DNA of 64,000 nt from Leishmania infantum JPCM5 (taxonomy: Eukaryota > Euglenozoa > Kinetoplastea > Trypanosomatida > Trypanosomatidae). A program made the translations under genes and the position numbers. Positions 48,730 through 58,991 of this stretch are shown here, piece after piece. Each line of letters begins with the position of its first letter. Within the stretch, counting starts at the first letter, position 1. The notes beneath the pieces were generated by a model. It did no database searches, had not been told where the DNA came from, and saw nothing but the letters and a program-made list of their open reading frames with translations. The DNA lies in NCBI RefSeq assembly GCF_000002875.2, contig NC_009410.2, positions 310,001 through 374,000 of the forward strand. Direction: 5' to 3'.

Positions 48730-51700
48730 ATGCGGTCTCCAACCCTGCAGGCACAGTCGAGTGCTGCTGCCCGGCATGGCGAGCGCGACCGTGTGCTGTC
48801 GCCGCAGCGAGAGCAGGGCGGGCCTAGCACGGCACATGGTGCCAAGGACACCGACCAGAATCAGGTCACCTCTGCTGCTACAGCGGTGGCGTCGGCAATG
48901 CAGCCTTCGCAGCTCTCTCTGAAAGAAACCGCCATGCATCGCTGCACGTCCGCCCTACAGCACTTGCAGTCGATACAGCGGGACGAAGGACTAAGTGGGA
49001 CGCATACATGGCGGGAAACGCCGTCTGCGGCTGTTGTGGCGTCAGCAACGACAGCGATGCAGCCGCTCCACTCCTCTGCGGCCAGCGTTCACCACCCGAC
49101 TGCGAGCATCCCTTCGAAAGCGCGGCAGGGGTGCTCGCCCTCCTTGGCCCGCCCCTCCAGCGCCGCGGCCAACTTCCGCGGTACAACGAACGGCTCCTCT
49201 GTACCGCACCCGGCGCTGCGGTCTCGCGCCATCTCGGCCGTTCAGCAGCAGCACCTCCGCACTTTGCCACGCCACGTCAGCCGCGCGCGGAGCAGCTCTT
49301 CTCATAGTCGACCGGCGTCGGCGGCGCAGCGGAAGGATTTCCCACAGATGATGGCATCCGGAAGTGCCGCGGCGCGTTCACAGGAGAGCGCGACGTCTGT
49401 GCCAAGCGGCAACGGATGCAGACTCTTCGGCAAGAGTCCTATGACGGCTCCGCCCGTGGCCACCACGGCGCATATACGCGCCTTCAGCAACAAGGCCCTT
49501 TACGTCCGTCCTCGGTCAGCGAGCCTCACCTGCACCTCGTTGCCAGCCCCGCAGTCTGCGAAGCCCAATCGAAACTCGATCCAGGTCCTGGCGGTCTGTC
49601 ACAACGGATCTCCGACTGCACAGGCATGGCGGGCGGGCATAGCGAACAACAGCACCGTCAGAGGCCCCGAGTCGCTCTCGCAGAGTGGCCAGCGTCACTT
49701 TCTACGTGCGCCGCGGCCTCACCACGTCCCTACGATGGGTACACGAGAGCAGGCCGCCGTGGATTACACGAGCGTAAAGGCTGCACAGCGGAGTCGTAGC
49801 TGCTCAACGTCGATGGTGCAGCGGCAGCAACCGCGACAGACTTCAGCTGGCTCTTCAACTCAGGCAGGTCAGACGCAGCCCCAAGGCACCCGCGCGGGCG
49901 CCGCCGGCTCCGGCACACCGGGCTGCCAGCTCGATGAATCTGGCGTTGCCGACAACGACGGCGGCCGTCACCGCTGCGTCGATGAGCATCAGGCGTCTGA
50001 GGAGCTGGCGATGGCCGTCCCCTTCACACCTCAAGCGGCTGCAGGGGTGGCCGGCATCGAGATCGGCCCCGCTGCGGGGGAGTGGAACCTACCGCGCATT
50101 CAGCAACGCATCCTTGCTGCGCGGCTGCAAGCGGAGGTACACCAGCACTTCACCAGCGCGGTGGAGATACTGCTCTCCGTCCAGATGAGTCTCGATGTGG
50201 ACTACCAAGAAGCCTCACAGGGCGGTGGTGGCCGCGAACCTGCCTCGGTCTTCTTGCTCACTCCAGCGCAGCGGGCGTACTACGCCGACCTCGTGGGGCG
50301 TGAGCTGCAGTACGTAACGGCTCTGTGGACGGCGAAGCTGCAGTCCACGGAGTCGCCGACGCTTGCCGTCACGGCGCCAACTGTGAATAGGCTTCGAGGA
50401 ACAGCAAGATATATTGCCGGCTCCCACGCGGTGCCTTCCGAGCCTACGACAGCAACGGAGGCGGTGGGGAAGGAAGGCACCAACGTGCGCTTCAGAAGAA
50501 ACTCCCGTGCAATGGCGCGCCTCATGCCGTCGACAGAGCACCGCCTCGCCTCCCCAACGCACGTGACCGACAGCACGGCGTCCAGCGCGTCATGTCCCAA
50601 CTCTTCCACGCCCGCGCACTCAGCCGTGGCCGTAAGTGCCACTTCGACGTGCCATCCATTGCCCAAGACAGCATCGCGCAAGAGGGCCCTTGTCGAGTTT
50701 CACCAAATACCGGAGATGCAGACTTGCGCTCATCGATCGCGGAAGCCGCATGTCAGCGCCACGGATGACCTCAACGGTGATGGGTCAGAGGCGAGTCAGC
50801 TCAGCAGCGTTCTCGCCAATACCGACAGTAGCAAGGTGGGGACGCCATCTCCGCATACCTCCTCATTCAGTGAGCACGGCATATCCGCTACCGGCATCCG
50901 CACGAATGACCCGTCTATTCACGCGGTCTCCGAAAGCTCGGCACTCAACGGCACCACGGAGCCCGCACAGCCTTGCGGGCAACGTTCACCATTTGGCCAA
51001 AGGCGCGGCAGGCAGCCCATCCGTCGAAACCCGTACCTGATGGACGCCGTCAGCACCGACTCGTCCGTTGTCAATGAGCTTTCTTCGGTGTGGGACGACG
51101 AGGTGCTTGGGTCGCAGCTGCACGGGCCCTTTGAAGATGCCGTGATGCAGCGCGTGCGGTGCCGCTCCATGCAGAGGAAGAGGTCGTCTATCAACGAACC
51201 CCAAACCACGGCAGAAGCGAGAGCCTCCTCTCACAGCATCCCCCTCGGTCTTGCATCCGAAGGCAGCGATGGCCGCGGGACGGATCACCGCGGCTCGCTC
51301 GTCGCGGACACGTCCCCAGAGTGCAGCAGCGACAGTAGCGGACGGCGGGCCAGCATACTCAGAGCCTGCCCGCACGCTTGCCAGCTTTCACCGTCGCAAC
51401 TGACGGCATCGGCAGCCAAGTGTCGCGCTGCATGCGACGCTGTGGCTTCTGCGCCGACATCGGGGCACGAGACAACCGCCGCCGCCCTTCACAAGGCCAA
51501 AGACGCCGCCTCTCCGGTGTCGGCGCGTGCGGGCTCGTCGCACACGCTGTCGTCGGCCGCGTTGCCTGTTGCGTCCAACTGCTCCTCCCTGCATACGCCC
51601 AAGAGGCACCGCCCAGCCCACTCTGCTGAAACTGACGTTGATGCTGCCGCTCCACCGTCCTGCCGGCCCACGGAGCTGGGAACGACTATCCAATCACCTC

Positions 51701-53916
51701 TTCGCTCCGCAAGCCACATGGCAAGAGACGCACACGTTGGGGACTCCGCACCAGCGCCATCCACTCTCTCCGCCGCGGCGACGAGCGGTGAGGCCACCGC
51801 GAAAACCCAACCTGTCGGTGCGGGTGACGCCAACGTCGCACCTGCTAGCCGAGCCTCTTCGAGCAGGCCGCTCCCGTACGTGAAGGATGGCGAGCAGTAC
51901 AGTGAGTTGAACGTGAGCGATGCAAGCAGTGCGGTGAAGCGCCGTCAGATGGCGCAGCAGAGCGCGCTTCTCCCAGAGAAGCAGCAACGGGGCAGTGCGT
52001 CGTTCTCGGTCATTGAGGCGCCAGGCGACGTGCAACTGTCGAGTGGAACACACACCAGCTCCACACATCCCCTGCCCCGCCACCGCAGCTCAGGCGGCGA
52101 CGGCAGCATTGCCTCGAGCGGCGTCATCAGTGTCATCACGACCACCATCAGCAGCACAAGCGGAGCTGCGGACTTGCCCGCCTCCACGACTGAAAGAGCA
52201 TCGATCACAGCCGCGGCTTCCAGCGCCGGCGCGCAGCACGGGCATCACCACACGCAGCACCTGCAGAACGGCACGTTGGACAGGGATCGAGGTTACCAAG
52301 AGCCACGGCGGTTTCTCAGCCCACCATCCTCTACACGGCTGCTCGTTGCGCGCGACGAGGATGGCAGCCGCTGCCCATGCCTGTCGCCCACGCAAACGCC
52401 CTATGCCTACGAGCATAAGACGGTTGTTTGCAGTGACGGACATCCCTGCAAGCGCCTTATCCTGTGCAAGGCGGAGCGACTGTCCCGTAGGACGCGCCTC
52501 CACCACACGGAAGCCGGGTTCGTCGTCCCGAGCAACTCATCCCAACACGGAGGCAATGAACCTTATACCCCACGTTCGCTTTCTCCCCTGTCGAATCTCA
52601 CTCCAACGCATTCCCAGCACACCGCTTCCACGCCGGTAATCGTTGAAGCGGATGAGAGCAGTCCGCGTGATTCTCAGGCGGAACTTCAACATCAGGAGCG
52701 TACGGATACCGAGAACGCCGTGAATGCACACAAGCCTTGTACCTCCCTCGTGGCCACTAGCGCTCCTCTGGCAGCAGAGCGATTAGAGGAGCACCTGCCT
52801 CTAACGATGCTGGCCACGCGTTCGGTGGAGACGTCGCCCCTGCAGAGGGAGGCGGACGGCGAGCGCGCGGCGCCGGTGCGTGTTGTGGTCGAGTCTGTCT
52901 CGATGCGGAACACGTCGTCAGCAGATCCTGAGAGGCAGGAAGTCGGGTTCAATGTCTCTCCTGAAGACGAGTCAGCATCGCAGGACGACTTCTCGGGTGC
53001 GTTCATTATGGAGGCGGTCGCTGGTGATGGGAGGGACGCCAGTGCGCCAGGTGTTTTTACGACTCCCGGGCCAGGCCTGCAGACCGCTGAGGGCAGTTGG
53101 GTGAGTGACGAGCGACCCCAGTTTGTTTTCAGCGGCGATGTAGCGCAGTTATGGCTCGATGAGGAGGGCTCTCTCGCCGGAAGCTACTGCAACACCTACA
53201 GAGTGGAGCTGCAACGTGCGGAGGCGGCAGCGCTGAAGTGGCGTGGGCCTCCGGTGTGCAATCTGCGCGTTCTTGCCGCTGTCGGCGACGACAATGTGGC
53301 GGGTGAACGACACTCGGCTCACGGCGGTCGGTCAGTCTCATCATCTGCTGCAGCGGAACTCAGCGCGGCGGTGCCCGCGGAAGCGTTGCACGAAGCAAGG
53401 CCTGCTGGAGGCATGCTTGGTGGCGTGACGAGCACCTGTACGGGGCCGACAGGTATCCACCTCGTCGGACCTCGAGAGCTTCTAAAGACGCGCCGTCGGG
53501 AGCGGCAGCAGAAGCAGCCCCCGCAGCCAAAGATGCTCCGGCAAAGCAGCTACCACCTTCCGACAAGCTACGGTGCCGTCACCGCCGAGGCCGCGACGAA
53601 AAACTGCGGCCGGTCTTGTAGAGCTGACATCACCGCCGCGCAACCGTTTCGGAGCGGTAGTGTGAAGGCGGAGACGGTGAGAGGAGACGGAGCACGTGCC
53701 CGCTCAACCGTCATGCATTTCTCGCTGCCTCCCGATCCAGTCGCGCAGCTGCCTCACCGAAAAGTGTACGGCGATGACAACTTCATCATGTTCCGCCGCG
53801 CTGCCGCGGCCGCTGTTGCTGCTTCCCACCCTGTGATGGCAGGAGCTACCCAGCCGAAGCGCCCGGAAACGGTGGGAACTACACGCACTCATCCCCGGTA
53901 TGCCTCTGTTCAGTAG
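48730..53916 (+). CDS. Giant low-complexity protein of unknown function (1728 residues)
   Basis: I do not recognise this protein. The frame is open for 5.2 kb with coding-like base use. Most of it is Ser/Ala/Thr/Arg/His-rich and predicted disordered. Ordered islands are: residues of about 452-490 and 510-535, a helical pair with LPRIQQRILAARLQAEVHQH, AVEILLSVQMSLDVDYQEA and LTPAQRAYYADLVGRELQYV; about 1215-1260, a Cys/His-containing patch (CSDGHPCKRLILCKAERLSR); about 1460-1500 (PQFVFSGDVAQLWLDEEGSL); and a basic C-terminal part with HLVGPRELLKTRRRERQQK and PHRKVYGDDNFIMFRRA. No enzyme motif or membrane span was seen. The N-terminal start is backed by an SL acceptor 22 bases upstream. A scaffold of the cytoskeleton or flagellum would fit the composition, but this is only a guess. 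Confidence 0.75.
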   Translation: MRSPTLQAQSSAAARHGERDRVLSPQREQGGPSTAHGAKDTDQNQVTSAATAVASAMQPSQLSLKETAMHRCTSALQHLQSIQRDEGLSGTHTWRETPSAAVVASATTAMQPLHSSAASVHHPTASIPSKARQGCSPSLARPSSAAANFRGTTNGSSVPHPALRSRAISAVQQQHLRTLPRHVSRARSSSSHSRPASAAQRKDFPQMMASGSAAARSQESATSVPSGNGCRLFGKSPMTAPPVATTAHIRAFSNKALYVRPRSASLTCTSLPAPQSAKPNRNSIQVLAVCHNGSPTAQAWRAGIANNSTVRGPESLSQSGQRHFLRAPRPHHVPTMGTREQAAVDYTSVKAAQRSRSCSTSMVQRQQPRQTSAGSSTQAGQTQPQGTRAGAAGSGTPGCQLDESGVADNDGGRHRCVDEHQASEELAMAVPFTPQAAAGVAGIEIGPAAGEWNLPRIQQRILAARLQAEVHQHFTSAVEILLSVQMSLDVDYQEASQGGGGREPASVFLLTPAQRAYYADLVGRELQYVTALWTAKLQSTESPTLAVTAPTVNRLRGTARYIAGSHAVPSEPTTATEAVGKEGTNVRFRRNSRAMARLMPSTEHRLASPTHVTDSTASSASCPNSSTPAHSAVAVSATSTCHPLPKTASRKRALVEFHQIPEMQTCAHRSRKPHVSATDDLNGDGSEASQLSSVLANTDSSKVGTPSPHTSSFSEHGISATGIRTNDPSIHAVSESSALNGTTEPAQPCGQRSPFGQRRGRQPIRRNPYLMDAVSTDSSVVNELSSVWDDEVLGSQLHGPFEDAVMQRVRCRSMQRKRSSINEPQTTAEARASSHSIPLGLASEGSDGRGTDHRGSLVADTSPECSSDSSGRRASILRACPHACQLSPSQLTASAAKCRAACDAVASAPTSGHETTAAALHKAKDAASPVSARAGSSHTLSSAALPVASNCSSLHTPKRHRPAHSAETDVDAAAPPSCRPTELGTTIQSPLRSASHMARDAHVGDSAPAPSTLSAAATSGEATAKTQPVGAGDANVAPASRASSSRPLPYVKDGEQYSELNVSDASSAVKRRQMAQQSALLPEKQQRGSASFSVIEAPGDVQLSSGTHTSSTHPLPRHRSSGGDGSIASSGVISVITTTISSTSGAADLPASTTERASITAAASSAGAQHGHHHTQHLQNGTLDRDRGYQEPRRFLSPPSSTRLLVARDEDGSRCPCLSPTQTPYAYEHKTVVCSDGHPCKRLILCKAERLSRRTRLHHTEAGFVVPSNSSQHGGNEPYTPRSLSPLSNLTPTHSQHTASTPVIVEADESSPRDSQAELQHQERTDTENAVNAHKPCTSLVATSAPLAAERLEEHLPLTMLATRSVETSPLQREADGERAAPVRVVVESVSMRNTSSADPERQEVGFNVSPEDESASQDDFSGAFIMEAVAGDGRDASAPGVFTTPGPGLQTAEGSWVSDERPQFVFSGDVAQLWLDEEGSLAGSYCNTYRVELQRAEAAALKWRGPPVCNLRVLAAVGDDNVAGERHSAHGGRSVSSSAAAELSAAVPAEALHEARPAGGMLGGVTSTCTGPTGIHLVGPRELLKTRRRERQQKQPPQPKMLRQSSYHLPTSYGAVTAEAATKNCGRSCRADITAAQPFRSGSVKAETVRGDGARARSTVMHFSLPPDPVAQLPHRKVYGDDNFIMFRRAAAAAVAASHPVMAGATQPKRPETVGTTRTHPRYASVQ

Positions 53917-54389
53917 CAGCGCCGTGCCTCAGTAGATCGCGAGGCTCCCTGCCCCCTCCCCCCAAACCTCGATTTCGAGTCACGGCCACGTGCGCGCGGT
54001 TGCGCGTGGTGTCCTCCAACGCTGTATGGTGCATCCACCCTTCCTCGCTGCGGCGTCGAAGTGCAGTTTGCTAGCTCACCATAGGGGGAGGGGTGGTGCT
54101 GGGTGCTGTCCGTGCGGCCGTTGAAGCATCGCATACTGTGCTGCGGGATGAGCTTGTGGCACAAGAGGCGACGGAGAGGGGGAAGGGGCTGCAGCAAAGG
54201 GAGCGTGAGCACAAGAGTGCGATGGAGGGCGCAACCCCCGACGCCTGCAATGGGATCGCCCGCCGTCGGCCACTGCAACGGCGATGGCACACACACATAG
54301 ACACAGCGGGGCGCTTGCTCCTTCTTCGTTCCTCTCTGTTCTGCTGTGTACGCTTAGTCTTTTCGTTTTCTTCTTTCGAAGTGTGCAGG

Positions 54390-55020
54390 AGCCCTGATGA
54401 CGGACGGTCACCGCAGCTCGTGGCATCACAGGATTCAGTGCATTATCCCCACTCTCTTTTTGGGGAGAAGCCGCACAGCCCCCCCCCCTCCTCCTCACCA
54501 CTGCTGCGACTGCCGGACCCCCTCTGGTCCTGAAAGGGTCAGGCACCTGCAATGTAGGGGAGTTCAGAGCAATGCACTGCCACTGATATCGGCAGCCAGG
54601 CCATGGATGGCGTTTGCTGGAGTAACCTGCGACAGCGAGCACGCTCGTGCCATCCACATGATTAGACGAAGTACCAGCGTGACGCGAGCGCATCTCACCT
54701 CCGGCCTTCACGCTGCCTACAGAGGTGTGATGGGGAGAGCGTGAGTCACCGCGCGATGGACGCACCGGGTGGCGACCACTATGACTGGGAGCGGCTGTGA
54801 CGCAACCTGCGAGGCGGGTACGCGTAGCGTTTGAGGTCAGGGGTCGTGTTCTCAGATGGCCGAGTCAGGGCACTGCTGTGCCGCGCCTCCATCGCTGCTC
54901 CGCGCCACGCGGTGCGGGGCCTGTGACAGGGCCGGAGGGGGAGAGGGCAAAGCCGAGTTGAGCGCATGTACTGCACGGCAGAGAAATGGAGATGCTGCGA
55001 AACACAAGAAGGAAAGCCGT
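54390..55020 (+). repeat. Candidate degenerate retroposon (SIDER-like) segment in a 3' UTR
   Basis: This is mixed, moderately G-rich DNA lacking pyrimidine runs apart from a C-run at 54480-54490, unlike the spacer on both sides. It shares the degenerate block GCGATGGACGCACCGGGTGG (54753 onward) with 44923 onward, and both segments contain a GCCATCCACA/GGCATCCACA string. It has no open reading frame. This fits the description of SIDER elements in Leishmania 3' UTRs, but the boundaries and identity are uncertain. Confidence 0.37.
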
Positions 55021-55555
55021 CCCGTGCGCGTGTCTGCTCTTGGGTGTGCGTGCGTATGTGTATGTGTCGGTCTCTGAAGTGTTTTGTGTGTGTGTTGTTT
55101 CTTGTATGACCATCTTCCCTGCCACTTCCGCTTCCGCTTGCCTGTCCTTCTACATGTAGGTATATGCATGTATATGTGTATGCGTGCATGTGTGGTTCGC
55201 ACTGCCTTGCCTCCCTCATGCGATTTTCTCATTTCTTTGCTTCTCTCCCTCCCTGTATGTATAAGTGTATGTGTACCTCTGTGCCAATGGCTCCCCTTCT
55301 CTCTGTCTTCTCCTCGTGTGCGTGTGCGTGTGTGGGCGGCCTTGTGGGCGACACCACGCGAGAGCCGCGCGTTTACGTCTCCGTCTGCGCGCACATGTGT
55401 CGGTGTTCGTCGGTGTCTGCATCACCGGCACACAGGGCGGGTGAGGCAACATGCCTCTCTCTGTTCTCATCCCTTTATCCTTACTCCGAATATAAGAACG
55501 AAAGCTCGGTGGACACGTTGTTCACGCCATGTACATGTGCAGCCAGTCAAACTGG

Positions 55556-55587
55556 CACACACACACACACACACACACACGTGTGTG
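55556..55587. repeat. (CA)n run followed by GTGTGTG
   Basis: About 12 CA units pass directly into a short GT run at 55581-55587, so the end of the run is self-complementary and could form a small hairpin in RNA. Confidence 0.85.
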
Positions 55588-56136
55588 CTCTTGACCCGCC
55601 TGCTTCTTCCACCACCACCGCCCCTCTCTCCCTCCCTCCACCGCCTCCAGAGCAAGGCCGAAAACAAAGCATGTAAAACGTTTAGCGCTACTGCCGTAGT
55701 GGTGGCCAGGGCAGCATCGCCGTGTCTTGTGAGTGCAGCACCCCATCCATGTCGTTACCGATGATACGGCAGGGGAAGGCGTACACAGAGGCGCAGACAC
55801 GTGTGCGTCTGCATGTCCATCTGTGCCTGTGTATGAGTGGCCCACGGGCCAGTGCTCGGCGAGTGATGTCTCGGTACTGTCGAGGGCTCCGGTTTCCGCC
55901 GGCGACCACCTCCTCACCTGTGCGGCATGCGTCTCTCTCCATCTCTCCTGTGTTTTGCGCCTACGTCACAGAAAGCGAAAGTGCGGCAGGGTCGATGGCA
56001 GCAGCGACGTGTATGTGGACACACCGTATGAGCGTTTGGGCCGCCTTACTCTTTGAGTGTATAGTCGCCGACATGCCTGCACATCTCCGCCCCTTCCCTG
56101 CCTCCCTCTTCTTGCCTGCACATCTCCATCCCTTGA

Positions 56137-56138
56137 AG
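56137..56138 (+). promoter_or_regulatory. Predicted spliced-leader acceptor for the mitochondrial helical-repeat protein gene
   Basis: CCTTGAAG closes a C/T-rich stretch (56090-56133). The first ATG after it is 56273, which supports that start over the upstream in-frame ATG at 56057. Confidence 0.5.
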
Positions 56139-56272
56139 CGTATTCACTGCGCCACACCGCCCCGACGATCACGACAGTCGCACAACGCCAGCAGCAGCGA
56201 GGAAAAGAAGAGATCAGGCGCAGCACGATAGGTGAGCGTGTGCAGGCGAGAGAAGACAAGGGCTTCGTAGCG

Positions 56273-57892
56273 ATGCTGTGCACATCCATGCGCCGGGCCC
56301 ATGCCTGTGTGGCGCACATCCGCCTGACGTCCTTGTCGACGCCGTACGCGTCGGTGCTGCTCCACAAAACGCCGGCCACGTCTCTGATCTCCTCCTCGAC
56401 CACGACCGTCACTGCCGCCGCTGCGGCCTCCTTGCAAGCATACGCGATGCCACGACGTTGGCAGTCCTCCGCCACCCCCTACCCAGGCTTGACAAGTGCA
56501 GCACCCGATTCCACCATGGTGGAGCAGCCGCAGCAGCCTCAGCAGGGCAGCATTGTCGTCACCTACAGTCCGGGGTCTGGCGCGGCTGGCAATGGACTGA
56601 CGCTTCCGACGACAGCGCTCACCGGGCATTGTGACGTTATTTCCGAAACGTTGTCCAAGGCTGATGAGCTGCTGCAGCAGAAGAAGGCGCAAGAGGCGCT
56701 TGGTACTGGAGCGGACATCCTCACCGCGGAAGGTATTGATGAGATGGTTGAAGAGTTGAAGGAGATCACGACGAGCGAGGTCGAGGTGCTCGTGGGGCAG
56801 ATGCGGTCGCCGGCGGTGGTGCAGCAGGCTGGCATGCACGAGCTGCGCCGCACGCTCTACTACGCCACCTCACTGAAGGCGCGTGACTGGATTGAGCCGG
56901 CGCAGTATACGTCTCTGATGCGTGTCTTGACAGTGGAACTGCTGCGCCGCGATAGTGAGGGCGTCTTGGCGCCAGACGATGTGCTGTATGTCACGACGCA
57001 CATGATCACGGCGAACTTCTACAATCGGCACTTATGGAATCGAATGGAGAAGTCGCTGTTGCTGCGGAACTACGACACGATTGACATGGCCACCATCAAG
57101 GCCCTCTCAACGAAGCTCTTCAAGACGCGTCGCGGCTGCGCCAAGGAGACGCTCGACGTGCGGCGGAAGATCTTGAGTGCGATGACGCGCCGAGTGGCGG
57201 TGCTGGCAAACGATTTTGATTTGCCGTCCCTTCTCGGCATCCTGCAGTGCTACACGATACATGACATGACACCGCCGCCGATCCAGTCGCTCGCCGTGCG
57301 CGCGACAAATCATGTGAGCGAGCTCACGCCGCAAGAGTGCGCGACGCTTTCGCAGGTGCTACGCAAGTTCAGTCTTCTTCGCCTCGAGGTGTGCGAGCGG
57401 CTTATCGAGCGCATCTGCACCGCAGACGAACTCAATCAACACATGGTCCACTCTGCTCTGATATCGATCCGCACGTGCTACAACCGCGTCAGCGACTCGG
57501 GCCGCAATGCGCTGCAAGCGGAGCCGACCCGACAGAAGCTGCGAGCCATGGGGGAGCAGGTGAGCTGCCGCTTGCAAGAAGCCACGTTCCCGACGCTGAA
57601 CGTAATACTGAACATACTCGACATCGTCGTAAACCTGCGCATCTACGTGCCGAAGAAGTCCTTGCAGAGCCTCTTTACCCGCGCCCTGGACATGGTCAAG
57701 GTAGTCGTGGAGCAGGAGGATGATCTGATCGACCCTACCACCGGAAAGCGCGTGCGGCCCATCACGATGGAGCAAGGCCGTCAGCTGCATGCGCTCCTGC
57801 TGCACTACGGGTCTGATTTGTGTCCAGATCTGCAGACGCTGCTTAAGCAGTGCTTCAAGGACGGCCTCCTACCCGATGAGGCGTCAATCTAA
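56273..57892 (+). CDS. Putative mitochondrial helical-repeat protein of unknown function (539 residues)
   Basis: From the ATG at 56273 the first 60 residues are rich in Arg/Ser/Thr/Ala with hardly any acids, ending near PRRWQSSATPYPG, as in kinetoplastid mitochondrial presequences. A Gln/Pro linker follows. From about residue 150 to the end the protein is almost wholly helical, with repeated amphipathic helices (MHELRRTLYYATSLKARDWI, TQVLRKFSLLRLEVCERLIE-like blocks, LNVILNILDIVVNLRIYVPK, QGRQLHALLLHYGSDLCPDL). This pattern resembles the ARM/PPR-like alpha-solenoids common in trypanosomatid mitochondrial RNA processing, editing and ribosome assembly. I cannot name the family. The start was chosen from the SL acceptor at 56137. 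Confidence 0.75.
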   Translation: MLCTSMRRAHACVAHIRLTSLSTPYASVLLHKTPATSLISSSTTTVTAAAAASLQAYAMPRRWQSSATPYPGLTSAAPDSTMVEQPQQPQQGSIVVTYSPGSGAAGNGLTLPTTALTGHCDVISETLSKADELLQQKKAQEALGTGADILTAEGIDEMVEELKEITTSEVEVLVGQMRSPAVVQQAGMHELRRTLYYATSLKARDWIEPAQYTSLMRVLTVELLRRDSEGVLAPDDVLYVTTHMITANFYNRHLWNRMEKSLLLRNYDTIDMATIKALSTKLFKTRRGCAKETLDVRRKILSAMTRRVAVLANDFDLPSLLGILQCYTIHDMTPPPIQSLAVRATNHVSELTPQECATLSQVLRKFSLLRLEVCERLIERICTADELNQHMVHSALISIRTCYNRVSDSGRNALQAEPTRQKLRAMGEQVSCRLQEATFPTLNVILNILDIVVNLRIYVPKKSLQSLFTRALDMVKVVVEQEDDLIDPTTGKRVRPITMEQGRQLHALLLHYGSDLCPDLQTLLKQCFKDGLLPDEASI

Positions 57893-58991
57893 GGCCCTGT
57901 CGGACCTCTGTATGTGTGTATGTGGGGAGGGGGACGCTCTGCTGCCTGGCCATCGCTACTTTGGTCTCACTACGTCCGCCTGCTAGGCCGTGAAGGGGAT
58001 GCCGACACAGCTTGTCGTGGTCGCGAGTTATTCTGTTGTGTGTGCCTTTCGGTGCTTCCTCGCTTCTCGCTCATTGCTGGGAAGAGGACGTGCGAGCACT
58101 AGAAAGAGGCAGAAAGGCGCGCGCGTTGAAGATGACGTTGTCTTCGTGCGCGTGTGCTTCAGCTTCGGGCCTTCACGGTAGTTAGTGCACACAGCTTCAG
58201 TGCGCGCGCTTCGTTGCGCACACGTCGGTTTGTGCCTGTGTGCTCAACTTTCACCACCACCACCACCCCATCCCGCACCTTTCTTCTCCCTTCAATGTCG
58301 CAGTGATGGTGACTTGCAAGTCCGTCCCGGTGAAAAAAGGTAAAGCGCGCGCTGATGCTCGCCAAAAAGGGAAGAAGAGGGACGTTGGGGTGGGTGGGGC
58401 GGGGCATCATCGCCCTCTTGCGTCTCGCCCAATTCGTTCGTAAACGTGCCGCCCCTTCTTCACGCATCAGCTCTCGCGCTTCATCTCGTCCTCGGCCTGC
58501 ACCCATCCTCCATCCCTTTCCTTCACAAGTGCGAGCATGGCTGGCGCTGCTTCTATTGTGGCTGCGCTTTTGTCGGCCAACAGGGAGAAGCGGAGAGAGA
58601 GGGGGGAGGGATGGTTGGCGCGACCATGGATACAGTAGAGTGATCCTGCGTGCCTTCAAAGTGGATGAGCAGACGGCAGACCGCCCATCGCCACGTTTGT
58701 CGCTGATGCTTTCGCATGCTGCTCCCTCCGTCTCCACCTCCCGCGACATCCTTTCACTGCTCTTGTTCCTCGCCGCGACACGCGATCGACACTTCTCGTT
58801 GCGCTCCGCCTCGTACTCTCTGGCAACCCTAGACGCTGATCGACCGCTGTGGCTCTTGTCCGTGCTGCAGTCCTGTGGGAAGGGATCATCAGTGTCTGCC
58901 GTTCGTGCGCTCACTGCCGGTCGGCCCTCCGGTGAGTGGCTTCAAGGAACCGAAAGGGACGCACTCCCAGGGTGACTAACGCTCGTGCCCC
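57893..58991 (+). other. Intergenic spacer upstream of the 796-residue unknown
   Basis: No gene seen. Pyrimidine tracts are weaker than elsewhere (58240-58295, 58455-58525), so the acceptor for the next gene is hard to place. Confidence 0.65.

Larger units (their letters stand above)
53917..56272 (+). other. Long intergenic spacer (2.36 kb) with a non-pyrimidine core
   Basis: No supported gene. The first 1.1 kb is mixed in composition and includes the candidate degenerate element at 54390-55020. The rest returns to C/T and CA/GT-rich spacer with a (CA)n run at 55556-55580. An open frame at 54093-54533 has a helical-looking start but no ATG. Confidence 0.65.

Noticed and set aside
54093..54533. 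Helical, Glu/Arg-rich open frame in the spacer after the 1728-residue gene
   Set aside because: It has no ATG (an upstream TAG closes the frame before any Met), turns into spacer-like sequence after about 70 codons, and lies in or beside the degenerate-repeat region.
56057..56272. Upstream in-frame ATG of the helical-repeat protein
   Set aside because: It precedes the predicted acceptor at 56137; the frame there is C/T-tract translation, and the start at 56273 gives a proper presequence.
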